The position numbers and the translations under genes are program-made. 54,625 nt of DNA, taken from NCBI GenBank assembly GCA_000980495.1, contig LARN01000010.1:1-54625 (forward strand), read 5' to 3'. Every line of letters begins with the position of its first letter. The stretch's first letter is position 1. Positions 1 through 8,146 of the stretch are shown here, in pieces. The notes below the pieces were generated by a model. The model made no database searches. It had not been told where the DNA came from and saw nothing but the letters and a program-made list of their open reading frames with translations. Origin of the DNA: Acinetobacter sp. N54.MGS-139 (lineage in GTDB: Bacteria > Pseudomonadota > Gammaproteobacteria > Burkholderiales > Burkholderiaceae_F).

Positions 1-96
1 TCTAAAAGTGGCAAATCCCTCGATGATGTGCTGACATTTTTGGGGCGTTAACGAGCTTCTTGGCGTCGAGAGTAGGAAACCGCTGGAAATTCACGA
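1..96. repeat. 96-bp terminal inverted repeat, left copy (probable IS end)
   Basis: These 96 bases are the exact reverse complement of 54527-54622; the two flanks diverge immediately after. Reading the top strand from base 1, a short open frame ends at the TAA at 49-51 with residues SKSGKSLDDVLTFLGR. This could be the C-terminus of a transposase, followed by about 45 bp of non-coding IS end. The length and placement at both ends suit an assembly that stopped at a multicopy insertion sequence. The IS family is not recognised, so the transposase reading is inference; the repeat itself is certain. Confidence 0.85.
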
Positions 97-157
97 TAAA
101 AGTTCAAGAAGATGCGCTTCTAGATCCGCACCGAGTCTATATGATGCATCAGGCGCA

Positions 158-610
158 ATGCCTTTAAGTGAGATTCCTGTCGATGAAACTGAGGACCCAA
201 CAGTAAGGCTTTTGCTTGATTTAGCTACCAAGTTGGAGTTGAGTTTCCAGGCATCCGATGTAGATATGTATGTGACTCATTCATATGATTTCCTTTCGAA
301 GTTTGGAGTGGTCAAGAAAGAGCTCGTAGAGTTTGTAAGGCGCATTGACCAGAGATTAACAAGTGTTTTTGTCGCAGAAGCGCTGCCTAAGGGGTATTAC
401 CTGGAAGGAGCGATCACAGAAGTAGAAGACAAGGCCGGAACTTTGCTGCCTACTTTTGATGAAACAGAGGATATTTCCAAACTCGATCCTGAAGCGTTTA
501 CCGCTTTCTGTGTCTTTATTTTCTTTGCAGCAAGAGGAAATTATGAAGAAATTGACGCTTCGTTCCATTCCTCTCTTTTAACTTTGATCAGAAAGACCAT
601 CAGAAGATAA
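158..610 (+). CDS. Hypothetical protein, 150 aa
   Basis: An acidic 150-residue protein of unknown function, predicted soluble and mostly helical, with no signal peptide and no recognised motif. The C-terminal third has a hydrophobic patch (AFCVFIFFAARG) that looks like a buried helix rather than a membrane span. The frame stays open upstream into the repeat as far as the stop at 32-34 but offers no other ATG, GTG or TTG. The only conventional start is therefore 158, and it lacks a good ribosome-binding site. The gene may have lost its 5' end to the adjoining insertion. A GC-rich hairpin follows at 641-660. Confidence 0.6.
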   Translation: MPLSEIPVDETEDPTVRLLLDLATKLELSFQASDVDMYVTHSYDFLSKFGVVKKELVEFVRRIDQRLTSVFVAEALPKGYYLEGAITEVEDKAGTLLPTFDETEDISKLDPEAFTAFCVFIFFAARGNYEEIDASFHSSLLTLIRKTIRR

Positions 611-640
611 AGGGATGGATCGGGGTAAATAAGAAGTGTT

Positions 641-660
641 GGCCGGAATTTTTTCCGGCC
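641..660 (+). terminator. Intrinsic terminator after the 150-aa gene
   Basis: A perfect 8-bp stem (GGCCGGAA with TTCCGGCC) encloses a four-base loop, with a short T-rich stretch after it. It lies 30 bases past the stop of the upstream gene. Confidence 0.6.
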
Positions 661-766
661 TCACTTTTACAATATTCTCGATTCTCGCTACTTAAAGGCC
701 TAACTGCGTGGAGTTCAGAATCCTCTTTTGCTCGGTAAAATTAGGAAAGAATAAGAGGAGCCTGGT

Positions 767-1057
767 ATGACGAGAACTTTGCTTGAAAAGTGCGAGATTC
801 CAATAAGTTCTGAAGAGAAAACTCTTCTTCAATTAGCCGCATCTATGGCTGGACTTTCTCTGTCTGCTTTCATCCGAAAAGTGGCCATCTCCGCGGCAAA
901 GGATTCCATAAATAAAAATAACTATGTTCTTTCAGGTCAGGAAGCAGGGGAATTATTTTCGGTTATCGATAAAGGTTTTGTTCCAAATGAGAGACTCAAA
1001 GAAGCCATGAGACTTGCCGAGCAGATTGAGAATAACGGTGCTTCCCATGGTTTTTAA
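767..1057 (+). CDS. DUF1778-like ribbon-helix-helix antitoxin
   Basis: A 96-aa protein with an N-terminal ribbon-helix-helix region (about residues 10-50, containing PISSEEKTLLQLAA and LSAFIRKVAI). This matches the DUF1778/TacA antitoxin pattern, in which the N-terminus binds the promoter and the C-terminal tail wraps a toxin. A good ribosome-binding site (AAGAGGAG) precedes the ATG. DUF1778 genes normally sit before a GNAT acetyltransferase toxin of about 165 aa. Here the next gene overlaps this one by 11 bases but encodes a protein with no visible GNAT signature. The family call is from pattern memory; antitoxin function is inference. Confidence 0.7.
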   Translation: MTRTLLEKCEIPISSEEKTLLQLAASMAGLSLSAFIRKVAISAAKDSINKNNYVLSGQEAGELFSVIDKGFVPNERLKEAMRLAEQIENNGASHGF

Positions 1058-1397
1058 AAACCTTGGTTCCGCTGTCCATAACGGACAGGATTGTTCCTCC
1101 GGATATGAATTTTCAGAGAATCTTCTGAAAAACATAGCGATTCAAGTCAAATCTTCTAATTTCAGAAAAGGAAAAGACTGGAAGGCAGTGATGGGCGGCC
1201 TTCCGATTCTCATCTCCATTGATGATGAAGTTTTCCTGCGCGGTGTTCTTTCCGGAGAAGAAAAATTAAATAAAGACGATGTTGTGATTGCGGATGTGAA
1301 GCTGATTCAAACAATTGAGCAGAACAAGATTGTCAATAATTATCGTGCAGTCAATGTGATTGAGCACAAGAAGTCTTCCCAGATCTGTACTTTTTAA
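1047..1397 (+). CDS. Unknown protein translationally coupled to the antitoxin
   Basis: A 116-aa protein whose ATG at 1047 lies inside the end of the antitoxin gene (11-base overlap), which implies coupled translation. A longer reading from 1014 is possible but has no better start. The second half (after GGLPILISIDDEVFLRGV) is rich in alternating hydrophobic residues and looks like a small beta domain ending in a basic tail. No GNAT, PIN, RelE or HipA signature is visible. Position makes it the candidate toxin or effector of the pair, but nothing in the sequence proves that. Confidence 0.6.
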   Translation: MVFKNLGSAVHNGQDCSSGYEFSENLLKNIAIQVKSSNFRKGKDWKAVMGGLPILISIDDEVFLRGVLSGEEKLNKDDVVIADVKLIQTIEQNKIVNNYRAVNVIEHKKSSQICTF

Positions 1398-1427
1398 TTT
1401 TGATGAGAACCTTTCTGGATCCTCTCG

Positions 1428-2001
1428 TTAGAACCAGAATCCAGCCCCGCAGAAAGCCAACGAGATTGCCAGAATTGTGTTGATCAGTTTTGTGTGATTG
1501 GCAAATAATCTCGAAGCGACAGAGCCAAAACCTGACCAAATTAAATTACAGCTCGTGCCGGCGATCGCGATGAAGATTGCGAAAGCCGCGAGCGCTTCTG
1601 TACTTTGATAGTAGGGAAGCACAAACATTTGGATGGAGACAATGGCTGATACCATTACTTTTACGTTTACAAACTGCAGAAACAACCCGGAGAGATAGGC
1701 TTGTCCTTTCTTAGGTTCAACTGCTTTTGTGTCGTAAGTGCTTCTCAAAATCTTTACGGCAAGCCAAATGAGATAAAGCGTTCCCAGCACCAACATGGGT
1801 AAGCGGATTTCCGGAATCCATTCGTTTAACTTTGCGCAGAAGAAAGCGCAAAGAAGGGTAATAATACAAAATCCTGTGAGGACACCGGCATTGAAATAAA
1901 GCGTTTTTTTGAATCCGACCTTGAGCCCCAAAGACGTTGTTGGGTCCGGGCGTGATGGACGTTACGAATGTATAAAGTAAAAAGGATGTCAAGGGAAACA
2001 T
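1428..2001 (-). pseudogene. LysE/RhtB-family amino-acid exporter, frameshifted
   Basis: The N-terminus starts at ATG 2001 and reads MFPLTSFLLYTFVTSITPGP, containing the diagnostic TPGPNN of LysE/RhtB exporters. The rest (GLKVGFKKTLYFNAGVLTGF and onward to 1428, four to five hydrophobic helices, about 166 aa) is in another frame. The switch lies near 1930, around a GGGG run. Compared with the family, roughly four residues also seem to be missing between the NN motif and the glycine-rich segment, so a deletion of about 10-13 nt is more likely than a single-base slip. An intact protein would export an amino acid across the inner membrane. The downstream frame could be made alone from a TTG but would lack the first helix. 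Confidence 0.8.
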
Positions 2002-2102
2002 GGCTGAGGTCTGTATTTTTGTGTGCCCACTTATGCTCAAAATTATACTGAGGCAATTCTTCGAACTCCTATACTCGGAACATCTTTGATATGGGAGGAA
2101 CC

Positions 2103-2339
2103 ATGAGCGACAGATTAAGTTATGCAGAAAAAGAAGAACTTCCGACATCTGTATACGGATTACCTGAAAGACGCGAATACCCGATGCCTGATGCTGCACA
2201 CGTCAGGGCAGCTGAAGCTTACTTCAGATATTGCCCTGAAGAACTGAAGCCTGAACTGGCCCGTGCCATCTTGAAGAGAGCAAAGGAATTCGGCGTTGAC
2301 GTCGAAAGCCCGACAGTTCTTCAGTACGCCGCAGAATAA
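2103..2339 (+). CDS. Small acidic protein, DUF6582-like
   Basis: A 78-aa soluble protein. The start at 2103 is chosen because GGAGGA lies at 2094-2099, just before it; an ATG at 2091 lies upstream of that site. The core LPERREYPMPDAAHVRAAEA resembles the short DUF6582-type motif (P-E-K-R-x-Y-P-x-D-x-x-H-A-R-x-A) also seen in phage-associated proteins. The C-terminal half looks helical. There are no cysteines beyond one and no signal peptide. Function unknown; the family link is from memory. Confidence 0.65.
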   Translation: MSDRLSYAEKEELPTSVYGLPERREYPMPDAAHVRAAEAYFRYCPEELKPELARAILKRAKEFGVDVESPTVLQYAAE

Positions 2340-2438
2340 CCGACAATATTTTGCTCAATAAGAAATCGATAGCCAATACTGGGAGGCGAGTCGTTTGAGG
2401 CTATCCTCTCTGAGGCGGCGCTTTGATTGAAGGATTTC

Positions 2439-2476
2439 AAACCTCAGACCCGCCCAAAGGCGGGAAGCTGGGGTTT
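2439..2476 (+). terminator. Long GC-rich hairpin with T-rich tail
   Basis: The outer arms AAACCTCAG (2439-2447) and CTGGGGTTT (2468-2476) pair, and inside them CCGCC and GGCGG form a second stem around CAAA. A T-rich tail (AGTTTTATTCTTTTTT) follows. It probably ends transcription of the 78-aa gene, although it lies about 100 bases past its stop. No gene was seen elsewhere in 2340-2634. Confidence 0.55.
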
Positions 2477-2634
2477 AGTTTTATTCTTTTTTGACATCGC
2501 AATGTCGCTAGTTAACTCTTTTATTCGTGCTGTTCTTCGGCTAACAAAGATGCGTAGCTTAAGGCCTTAAGGCTACAGATTTTCCTTGTTCATTTTGTCC
2601 CGAAAAAATAAAATAAGTAAAGGGAGAAGACGAA

Positions 2635-2745
2635 ATGTGCACGAGCTCAGATTCTGGTTCAAGCGGTTTTTGGAAGGACGCCGCGCTTATTCTTGGAGCT
2701 TCAATGCTGCTAAATCGAAAGCAGGATAATTCTTCCGAGGACTAG
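2635..2745 (+). CDS. 36-residue small protein
   Basis: A short reading frame with a strong ribosome-binding site (AAGGGAGAAG, 5-6 bases before the ATG). It encodes MCTSSDSGSSGFWKDAALIL followed by GASMLLNRKQDNSSED. The serine-rich N-terminus has a cysteine at position 2. The middle is a hydrophobic stretch (AALILGASMLL) long enough for a membrane-contacting helix, and the tail is polar. The gene for a hydrophobic membrane protein starts 23 bases later, so the two may be co-expressed. No family is recognised. Confidence 0.5.
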   Translation: MCTSSDSGSSGFWKDAALILGASMLLNRKQDNSSED

Positions 2746-2768
2746 GGAGTTGTGACAATCCCGTTTCG

Positions 2769-3044
2769 ATGATAATTGAGTGCTTCGGTATGATGAAGCT
2801 CCTCCTTATAGATCCCATTATCTGGGCTTTTGGGGTAGTTAGTGAAGCGCCCTCTTTACTCGGTAAAATTTTTTACTTCTTTTTTCTTTTGCTTTCTGCA
2901 CCAGCTTACTACGCTTTAGTAATACCTTTAGCTGCGTTAATAGCGGGACTGATTTTGTTGATGGTGTTATTTACAGCGGCACTTATTGGAGGATTTTTCT
3001 TCTTGATTTATATATTTTGGAAGATTGTCTTTGGAACCTTATAG
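2769..3044 (+). CDS. Small hydrophobic membrane protein
   Basis: A 91-aa protein made almost entirely of hydrophobic helices: about residues 8-25, 32-62 and 64-88, giving two or three membrane spans. ATGs exist at 2769 and at 2790/2793, and none has a convincing ribosome-binding site; the first is used here. No charged active-site residues or known motifs are visible. It follows the 36-aa reading frame, and the two may form a small accessory unit. Function unknown. Confidence 0.5.
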   Translation: MIIECFGMMKLLLIDPIIWAFGVVSEAPSLLGKIFYFFFLLLSAPAYYALVIPLAALIAGLILLMVLFTAALIGGFFFLIYIFWKIVFGTL

Positions 3045-3184
3045 CGGCCTTTCGCATTCAATTTTCCTGTTCGTGATACCAATATTGTGCAAAGTTGATA
3101 ACAAGAAGGCCGGATAGGCTATCCCGGAATCACGTCAGTTTTATACTTCAATTAACTTTTTCTCTTTTGCATCCGCTATCTATT

Positions 3185-4021
3185 ATGACTAGTAGATCCA
3201 GTAAACCTGTTGTTGCATTTATGTATGACTTTGACGGGACGTTGTCGCCCGGAAACATGCAGGAATACGGATTCTTGGACAAATTAGGTGAGAGCAGCAC
3301 GGAATTTTGGAGAAAATCCAACGAAGAGGCACGAAAGTTCGAGATGGATCCGATTTCTGCTTATATGCATCTGATGATTAAGGAAACAGAAAGCAGAGCC
3401 CTCAACATTAGTAAGGAAAACCTCATCAAGCTCGGACAAACCGTCGATCTCTTTCCTGGTGTTGAAACTTGGTTTAAGAGAATTAATGAATACGCTCACG
3501 CCAAAGGATTAAAAGTTGAGCACTTCATTATCTCCTCAGGACTCAAGGAAATCATCAAAGGGACACCGATCGCTAAAGAATTCAGAAAAATTTTTGCCTC
3601 GGCGTTCATTTTTGACGCTTATGGAAAGCCGGTTTGGCCAGCTCAGATTGTGAATTTCACGACTAAGACGCAATATATTTTCCGCATCAACAAAGACTCT
3701 TTGGATCTAGCGGACGTCAAGAAGGTAAATCAATATATTCCTCAAGATGAACGGCGCGTACCTTTCAGAAGAATGGTCTATTTCGGAGATGGCGACACGG
3801 ATGTTCCCTGCATGAAGCTTGTGAAGGCTGAAGGCGGATTTTCTATAGCTGTTTATCCAGAAAGGAAGAAGGCTAAAGCCAGCCAGCTTCTCATGGATAA
3901 CCGGTGCTCTTATATTGCGCCTACGGATTACTCTCCGGAAAAGAAATTGGAAAATCTGGCCTTCGGCATCATTGACCTAATCGCCGCTCAGGAAAACCTC
4001 AACAAACTCGTTGAAAAGTAA
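3185..4021 (+). CDS. HAD-superfamily phosphatase-like protein
   Basis: A 278-aa cytoplasmic protein of the haloacid dehalogenase fold. Motif I is DFDGT (residues 15-19, with the nucleophile and general acid aspartates). A motif II-like serine lies in FIISSG, and motif IV is GDGDTDVPCMK near residue 200. The combination indicates a Mg-dependent phosphohydrolase; the substrate cannot be told. The ATG at 3185 is chosen because homologues begin just before the KPVVAFMYDFDGT segment. An in-frame TTG at 3095 would add 30 atypical residues. No strong ribosome-binding site precedes 3185. A stem-loop follows at 4037-4062. Confidence 0.8.
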   Translation: MTSRSSKPVVAFMYDFDGTLSPGNMQEYGFLDKLGESSTEFWRKSNEEARKFEMDPISAYMHLMIKETESRALNISKENLIKLGQTVDLFPGVETWFKRINEYAHAKGLKVEHFIISSGLKEIIKGTPIAKEFRKIFASAFIFDAYGKPVWPAQIVNFTTKTQYIFRINKDSLDLADVKKVNQYIPQDERRVPFRRMVYFGDGDTDVPCMKLVKAEGGFSIAVYPERKKAKASQLLMDNRCSYIAPTDYSPEKKLENLAFGIIDLIAAQENLNKLVEK

Positions 4022-4036
4022 TCCCTTGCAAAGCGA

Positions 4037-4062
4037 GACAAGGCTTTCAAGTTTGCCTTGTC
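4037..4062 (+). terminator. Stem-loop after the HAD gene
   Basis: GACAAGGC (4037-4044) pairs perfectly with GCCTTGTC (4055-4062) around a 10-base loop. The tail is poor in T, so termination is plausible but not certain. Confidence 0.4.
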
Positions 4063-4119
4063 TATCGAGCAAGGAATGTGATTTTGCCAACGGTCTCACG
4101 CAAAGTCTGTCCCAGATCG

Positions 4120-4524
4120 TTAAAGTTGGTTTTTCTCTTTCAAATAGACTTTGAGCTTTTCGACGACTTCCACGTCAGCAGGAAGCCAAGCGACAGAATC
4201 CAGTTCATCGGGCTTTAACCATTTGGCGTCTTCGTGCTCAATCAGCACGATGGTTCCTTTCATGATTACCGAGATGAAGCAGTGCATCGTCAAATGGAAG
4301 TTCGGATAGTCGTATTCGACGGTGTGGAGAAGCTTTTCGGGTCGGATCTCCACATTGAGCTCTTCTTCGATTTCGCGAACGATCGCATGCTCGGCTGTCT
4401 CGCCGGCCTCCATCTTTCCTCCGGGAAATTCCCAGCCGTCTTTAAAGTCACCGTATCCGCGCTGAGTTGCGAGGATCTTTCCATCGTGATGAATAATGGC
4501 AGCAACAACTTCAATAGTTTTCAT
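4120..4524 (-). CDS. MutT-type NUDIX nucleoside triphosphate pyrophosphohydrolase
   Basis: A 134-aa protein with a full NUDIX box at about residues 36-58 (GGKMEAGETAEHAIVREIEEEL), including the REIEEEL metal-binding glutamates. The preceding WEFPGG and the overall length match MutT-like (d)NTP pyrophosphatases, which hydrolyse oxidised or modified nucleotides to monophosphates. The ATG at 4524 lies two bases after the TGA of the large helicase gene, with GAGAG as ribosome-binding site, so the two are co-translated. That coupling suggests the hydrolase serves the helicase's pathway (repair or defence), which is inference. Confidence 0.85.
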   Translation of the reverse strand: MKTIEVVAAIIHHDGKILATQRGYGDFKDGWEFPGGKMEAGETAEHAIVREIEEELNVEIRPEKLLHTVEYDYPNFHLTMHCFISVIMKGTIVLIEHEDAKWLKPDELDSVAWLPADVEVVEKLKVYLKEKNQL

Positions 4525-4526
4525 TG

Positions 4527-7500
4527 TCAACTCTCGGTAATGTATTCGTAGATATCACGTCGAACATTAGACTCTAATCGATAACGAACTTTAAATGCCG
4601 AGACTTTTTCTCCTGTGCCGTCTCGTTTCGGAACGGCCACAGGTTCAGGGCCTCCTATAGCATTCATCTCGCCCAAGAAATAGAAAGTCTTGGTCTCAGA
4701 GTCGTTTTTGTTCTTCCTTACGAAAAGCAAAATTTTAGTGTTTTTATACTCAGGTTGTTTTCTGAAGATGATTTCGGCATCTTTACTGTCAACCTTTCGA
4801 TTAGTTTTCGAAAGTGCGATTAAGTATTCTTCATTTTCGAAGTGGTCTTCGTAGGCAATGGCATCATCTTCCTTGTTGTAGTTCACTAGAACCGGAAGCG
4901 TATTCGTTTCATCGTCATATCTATAGCCGCCGATAATTTGCGCGCTGATGTATTTAGACCAATTCAGAAGGCGGGGAATGTCCTCATAGGAATACTTCTC
5001 ATTCAACGTTAAGTCCATGCAGCGATAACGTTTGGAATAACGAAGATCATATCTCTGATAAATAAACGCAATAAGATCATTAAGTTGCACTATGAAATCA
5101 GAAGAGGTTTCATCGTTTAATGCTCGATTGAAGGCGTCTGCGATTCGGAAATCTTCCGTCCCGATTGGTTCAACAAATACAACGTCTTTGTTTCTCTCTT
5201 TTTGGTCCCCTGTTAAGTTGAATTGATTCGACAAGTTCAAAACGATATTTTTCAACAAGTCGTCGGACGCATCGATGCCAAAGCGCTTAAGAAGTTGTTC
5301 CTTGAAGAAGTCCGCATTGGTGTTTTTATTATTAATGATGGACTCGATTAACAATGCCTCCGCAACTCTCTTACCGTTCCCGAATCGTCCAGAAAGATAA
5401 CTGAGCATTTTGGCTTGCAGAGGAGACAGTTTGCCTGTGTAGTCTTTTTCGTACTTCGCTAAGAAACCATAGTAAGAGGAACCGTAGTGCGCCCATTTTT
5501 TCTCAAAAAACTTCACAGCATCGATACCGTTGTGCGGGTAAAAATCAACGAGGTTCGGAATTCTCCCGAGTTTGTTCTTAATTGCTTGGTAGGATGTGCG
5601 CAAGAGTTCAACAGTGTTGGTGCGGGCATTATCGATAGATTCAAGGACACGATCGCGGACGACTTTTTCAAACTCAACCGTTGAGGCTCCCGGGATGACT
5701 TTTGTTCCGAGCATCACAAGTTTGCGCATACTGTCTTTGTCATAAGAGTTGTCTCCTGACAGAGCTACAGGAATCAAGTAGTTTTTCTCATAATTCGCAA
5801 TGAAGTCGAGAATCACTACATACTCTTTGCCAGCAGCTTTGCGAAGTCCTCGTCCGAGCTGTTGGGTAAAAATGATCGGACTTTGTGTCGGTCTTAAGAA
5901 AATGACTTGATTGATTTCAGGAATGTCGACGCCTTCATTGAAAATGTCGACGGTTAGGATGTAGTCCAACGCTTGGGGACCGTCAGCGCCGGCCAATCGA
6001 TCAACTGCGGCGAGGCGTGCTTCAGGTTTTGAAGCCCCAGTGAGATAAGTGGTACGAAGGTTGTGTTGGTTTAATTTCTCTGATAATACCTTTGCTTCAT
6101 CAACGCTGGAACAAAAAATCAAACCTTTGACGCGTTCTCCTGAGAATTTAAATTCTTCGGCTTTTTGTAAGACATGTTTGACACGTTCATCAGAAGTCAG
6201 ATAGGCAAAGTTTGAGAAGTCCTTTTGTTCCTCATTATTAATTTTGAGATCGCTGATACCGTGATAATGGAACGGGCAGAGTAGGTTGTAATCCAACGCA
6301 TCCTTCAGGCGGATTTCGTATGCGATTTGATGGTTGAATATCTTAAAAACGTCTTTGTCATCCGTGCGTTCCGGGGTTGCAGTCATTCCTAACCAAAATT
6401 CCGGCTGGAAATGCGCCATGATTTTGTCGTAGCTATTGGCTCCGCTTCTGTGGGCTTCGTCAATGATGATGAAATCAAAGGCGTCTGGTGCAAAATCCTT
6501 AAGAATGCGGTCTAGAGAAAGCGTTTGGATGGTAGAGAAGAGAAACGTACACTCCTTGTCTTTATGATTCCCGGAGAGCAGGCCGTAGGTTTGCCCATGC
6601 TCAGAGCCTATGACTCTTGCAAAACTATTCTTAGCTTGAATGGCGATTTGTTCACGGTGGACGACAAATAAGACTTTTTTGATCGGTCGCTTATGATGCT
6701 CAGGCTTTTTTTGTTCCATTAAATGCTTAACAGAGAAGGCAGCAGCGTAAGTTTTACCCGTTCCAGTTGCAGAAATTAATAAAGCACGGTTTTGACCGGA
6801 ATGATAAATTTCGTCTAACTTCTTAATAAAAGATTCCTGCATTTTGTTGGGCTTGAGCTCAACCTTCTGAGGCAAAGAGGAAATGTAGGCTTTTGCCTTG
6901 CGTTGTAAATCTTTTAGAGTTTTTCTTTCTTGTTCATATTCCTCTATGACTTCTTCCAAGGGGAAGGAGAGAGGATCGTTCCATAATTTTTCGAACTCTT
7001 TTTTGATGAGGAAGACCATCTCACCTTCAAACGTGGATACGAATTTGACGTTCCATTCTTGGTTCGTTGTTAATGCGTTCTGGGTGAGATTCGAACTACC
7101 GATAATGACGTTACATTGAGAAGAATGATTAAAAATGAAGGACTTAACGTGAAAGCCTGATCCTTCTTTGCAGCGATACATTCGAACGTCAATATTCTCG
7201 AATTTTGCAAGTTCTTTTAATGCGCTAGGTTCGGAAAAGAGGTTGTAGTCGGTGGTGAGAATTCGACCTTTTATACCTTTTTCTTTGAGTTCCAAGAGCG
7301 TTTGGGTGAGTAGATTTACTCCGCCGTCCGTGATAAAAGCAACGCTGATATCAAAGGATTCGCAACCGCGAAGTTCGTCAAGAATATCGCATATAACTTT
7401 TTGAATGTTTCCGGCTGAAAATTGACCAGAATTGATTAGGAACTTGGAGCGGTATTTTTCTGAAGAATCGTGTTTCTTGCAAATGAATGAGGTTTGAAGA

Positions 7501-7538
7501 CTCTCCTGCAAATCTTCAATATTCAGCTTGTGATCCAT
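4527..7538 (-). CDS. PLD-nuclease / DEAD-like helicase / DUF3427 protein
   Basis: A 1003-aa multidomain protein. Residues about 40-200 form a phospholipase-D-like domain with the signature FHVKSF (H130, K132) and GSSN at 147-150. A superfamily 2 helicase follows: Walker A SATGTGKT (256-263), DEAH (360-363), TATPERTDD (386-394), and a helicase C domain with NEGVDIP and a QQLGRGLRK arginine-finger region. The last about 300 residues match DUF3427. Such proteins are predicted ATP-dependent nucleases or remodellers acting on DNA or RNA. Only one HxK motif is visible, so activity would need dimerisation. ATG 7538 (MDHKLNIEDL) is preferred over an upstream start at 7634. It forms a unit with the NUDIX gene. 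Confidence 0.85.
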   Translation of the reverse strand: MDHKLNIEDLQESLQTSFICKKHDSSEKYRSKFLINSGQFSAGNIQKVICDILDELRGCESFDISVAFITDGGVNLLTQTLLELKEKGIKGRILTTDYNLFSEPSALKELAKFENIDVRMYRCKEGSGFHVKSFIFNHSSQCNVIIGSSNLTQNALTTNQEWNVKFVSTFEGEMVFLIKKEFEKLWNDPLSFPLEEVIEEYEQERKTLKDLQRKAKAYISSLPQKVELKPNKMQESFIKKLDEIYHSGQNRALLISATGTGKTYAAAFSVKHLMEQKKPEHHKRPIKKVLFVVHREQIAIQAKNSFARVIGSEHGQTYGLLSGNHKDKECTFLFSTIQTLSLDRILKDFAPDAFDFIIIDEAHRSGANSYDKIMAHFQPEFWLGMTATPERTDDKDVFKIFNHQIAYEIRLKDALDYNLLCPFHYHGISDLKINNEEQKDFSNFAYLTSDERVKHVLQKAEEFKFSGERVKGLIFCSSVDEAKVLSEKLNQHNLRTTYLTGASKPEARLAAVDRLAGADGPQALDYILTVDIFNEGVDIPEINQVIFLRPTQSPIIFTQQLGRGLRKAAGKEYVVILDFIANYEKNYLIPVALSGDNSYDKDSMRKLVMLGTKVIPGASTVEFEKVVRDRVLESIDNARTNTVELLRTSYQAIKNKLGRIPNLVDFYPHNGIDAVKFFEKKWAHYGSSYYGFLAKYEKDYTGKLSPLQAKMLSYLSGRFGNGKRVAEALLIESIINNKNTNADFFKEQLLKRFGIDASDDLLKNIVLNLSNQFNLTGDQKERNKDVVFVEPIGTEDFRIADAFNRALNDETSSDFIVQLNDLIAFIYQRYDLRYSKRYRCMDLTLNEKYSYEDIPRLLNWSKYISAQIIGGYRYDDETNTLPVLVNYNKEDDAIAYEDHFENEEYLIALSKTNRKVDSKDAEIIFRKQPEYKNTKILLFVRKNKNDSETKTFYFLGEMNAIGGPEPVAVPKRDGTGEKVSAFKVRYRLESNVRRDIYEYITES

Positions 7539-7722
7539 GACTTTTCTACTACATCCGGTTTTTCTTTGAATATACCCGGAACGTCTCACATTTGAGTAAA
7601 AAAGAACTGATTCCGTGAAATGAAAGTAGAACAAATACTCACAAATGAGCTACTCAGAACTTCGAATCTCGGTAGAAACCCTGTATAAAAGAAAGGTGTT
7701 CACTTTTATAGGAGGACATCAC

Positions 7723-8004
7723 ATGAAAATTAGAAATGTCGCTTTTATTGCAGCTTTGATCGGATGGATAGCCCTCGCGGTTTACTACGTCACTCCGTCG
7801 GAGTCGGCGGTAGCAAAAGAAATTGAAACCGCACCAAAGACGGTCGGCGAAACTTTAAGTGCAATCGCTCAAAGTTTGAAACATGAAGGCGAAGAAAAAA
7901 GAAAGCAGCTGAGAATGGATGAAGGAAAACAGGCTCCAAACCCAACTCCTTCTGCTAAAGAGCTACCAAAAGAAACGAAAAAAAATCCTTCAAACCAAAA
8001 GTAA
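7723..8004 (+). CDS. Small inner-membrane-anchored protein
   Basis: A 93-aa protein. The start at 7723 is fixed by GGAGGACATCAC immediately before it; frames starting upstream at 7645 lack a site. One N-terminal membrane helix (about residues 6-25, VAFIAALIGWIALAVYYV) is followed by a charged, lysine- and proline-rich tail that probably lies in the periplasm. A TATAAA at 7684-7689, 33 bases upstream of GGAGG, may be part of its promoter. It is divergent from the helicase gene. No family recognised. Confidence 0.65.
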   Translation: MKIRNVAFIAALIGWIALAVYYVTPSESAVAKEIETAPKTVGETLSAIAQSLKHEGEEKRKQLRMDEGKQAPNPTPSAKELPKETKKNPSNQK

Positions 8005-8013
8005 CTGAAAACG

Positions 8014-8031
8014 AGGCCGGTATTTCGGCCT
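8014..8031 (+). terminator. Terminator after the 93-aa membrane protein
   Basis: AGGCCG (8014-8019) pairs with CGGCCT (8026-8031), followed by TAAGGTTTT, ten bases past the stop codon. Confidence 0.6.
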
Positions 8032-8146
8032 TAAGGTTTTCTGAGACTCTTTCAACTCAAACTTGGAAATTAATGAGAACGAATATTATTTATCTCTTCA
8101 ATCGAAGTGATTATAATTCTCAACAAATGGTACAAGGAGTCTCGAA

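Noticed and set aside
1040..1065. Programmed frameshift joining the DUF1778 gene to its partner
   Set aside because: The second frame has its own ATG at 1047 and the offset is not a -1 slip; ordinary overlap explains it.
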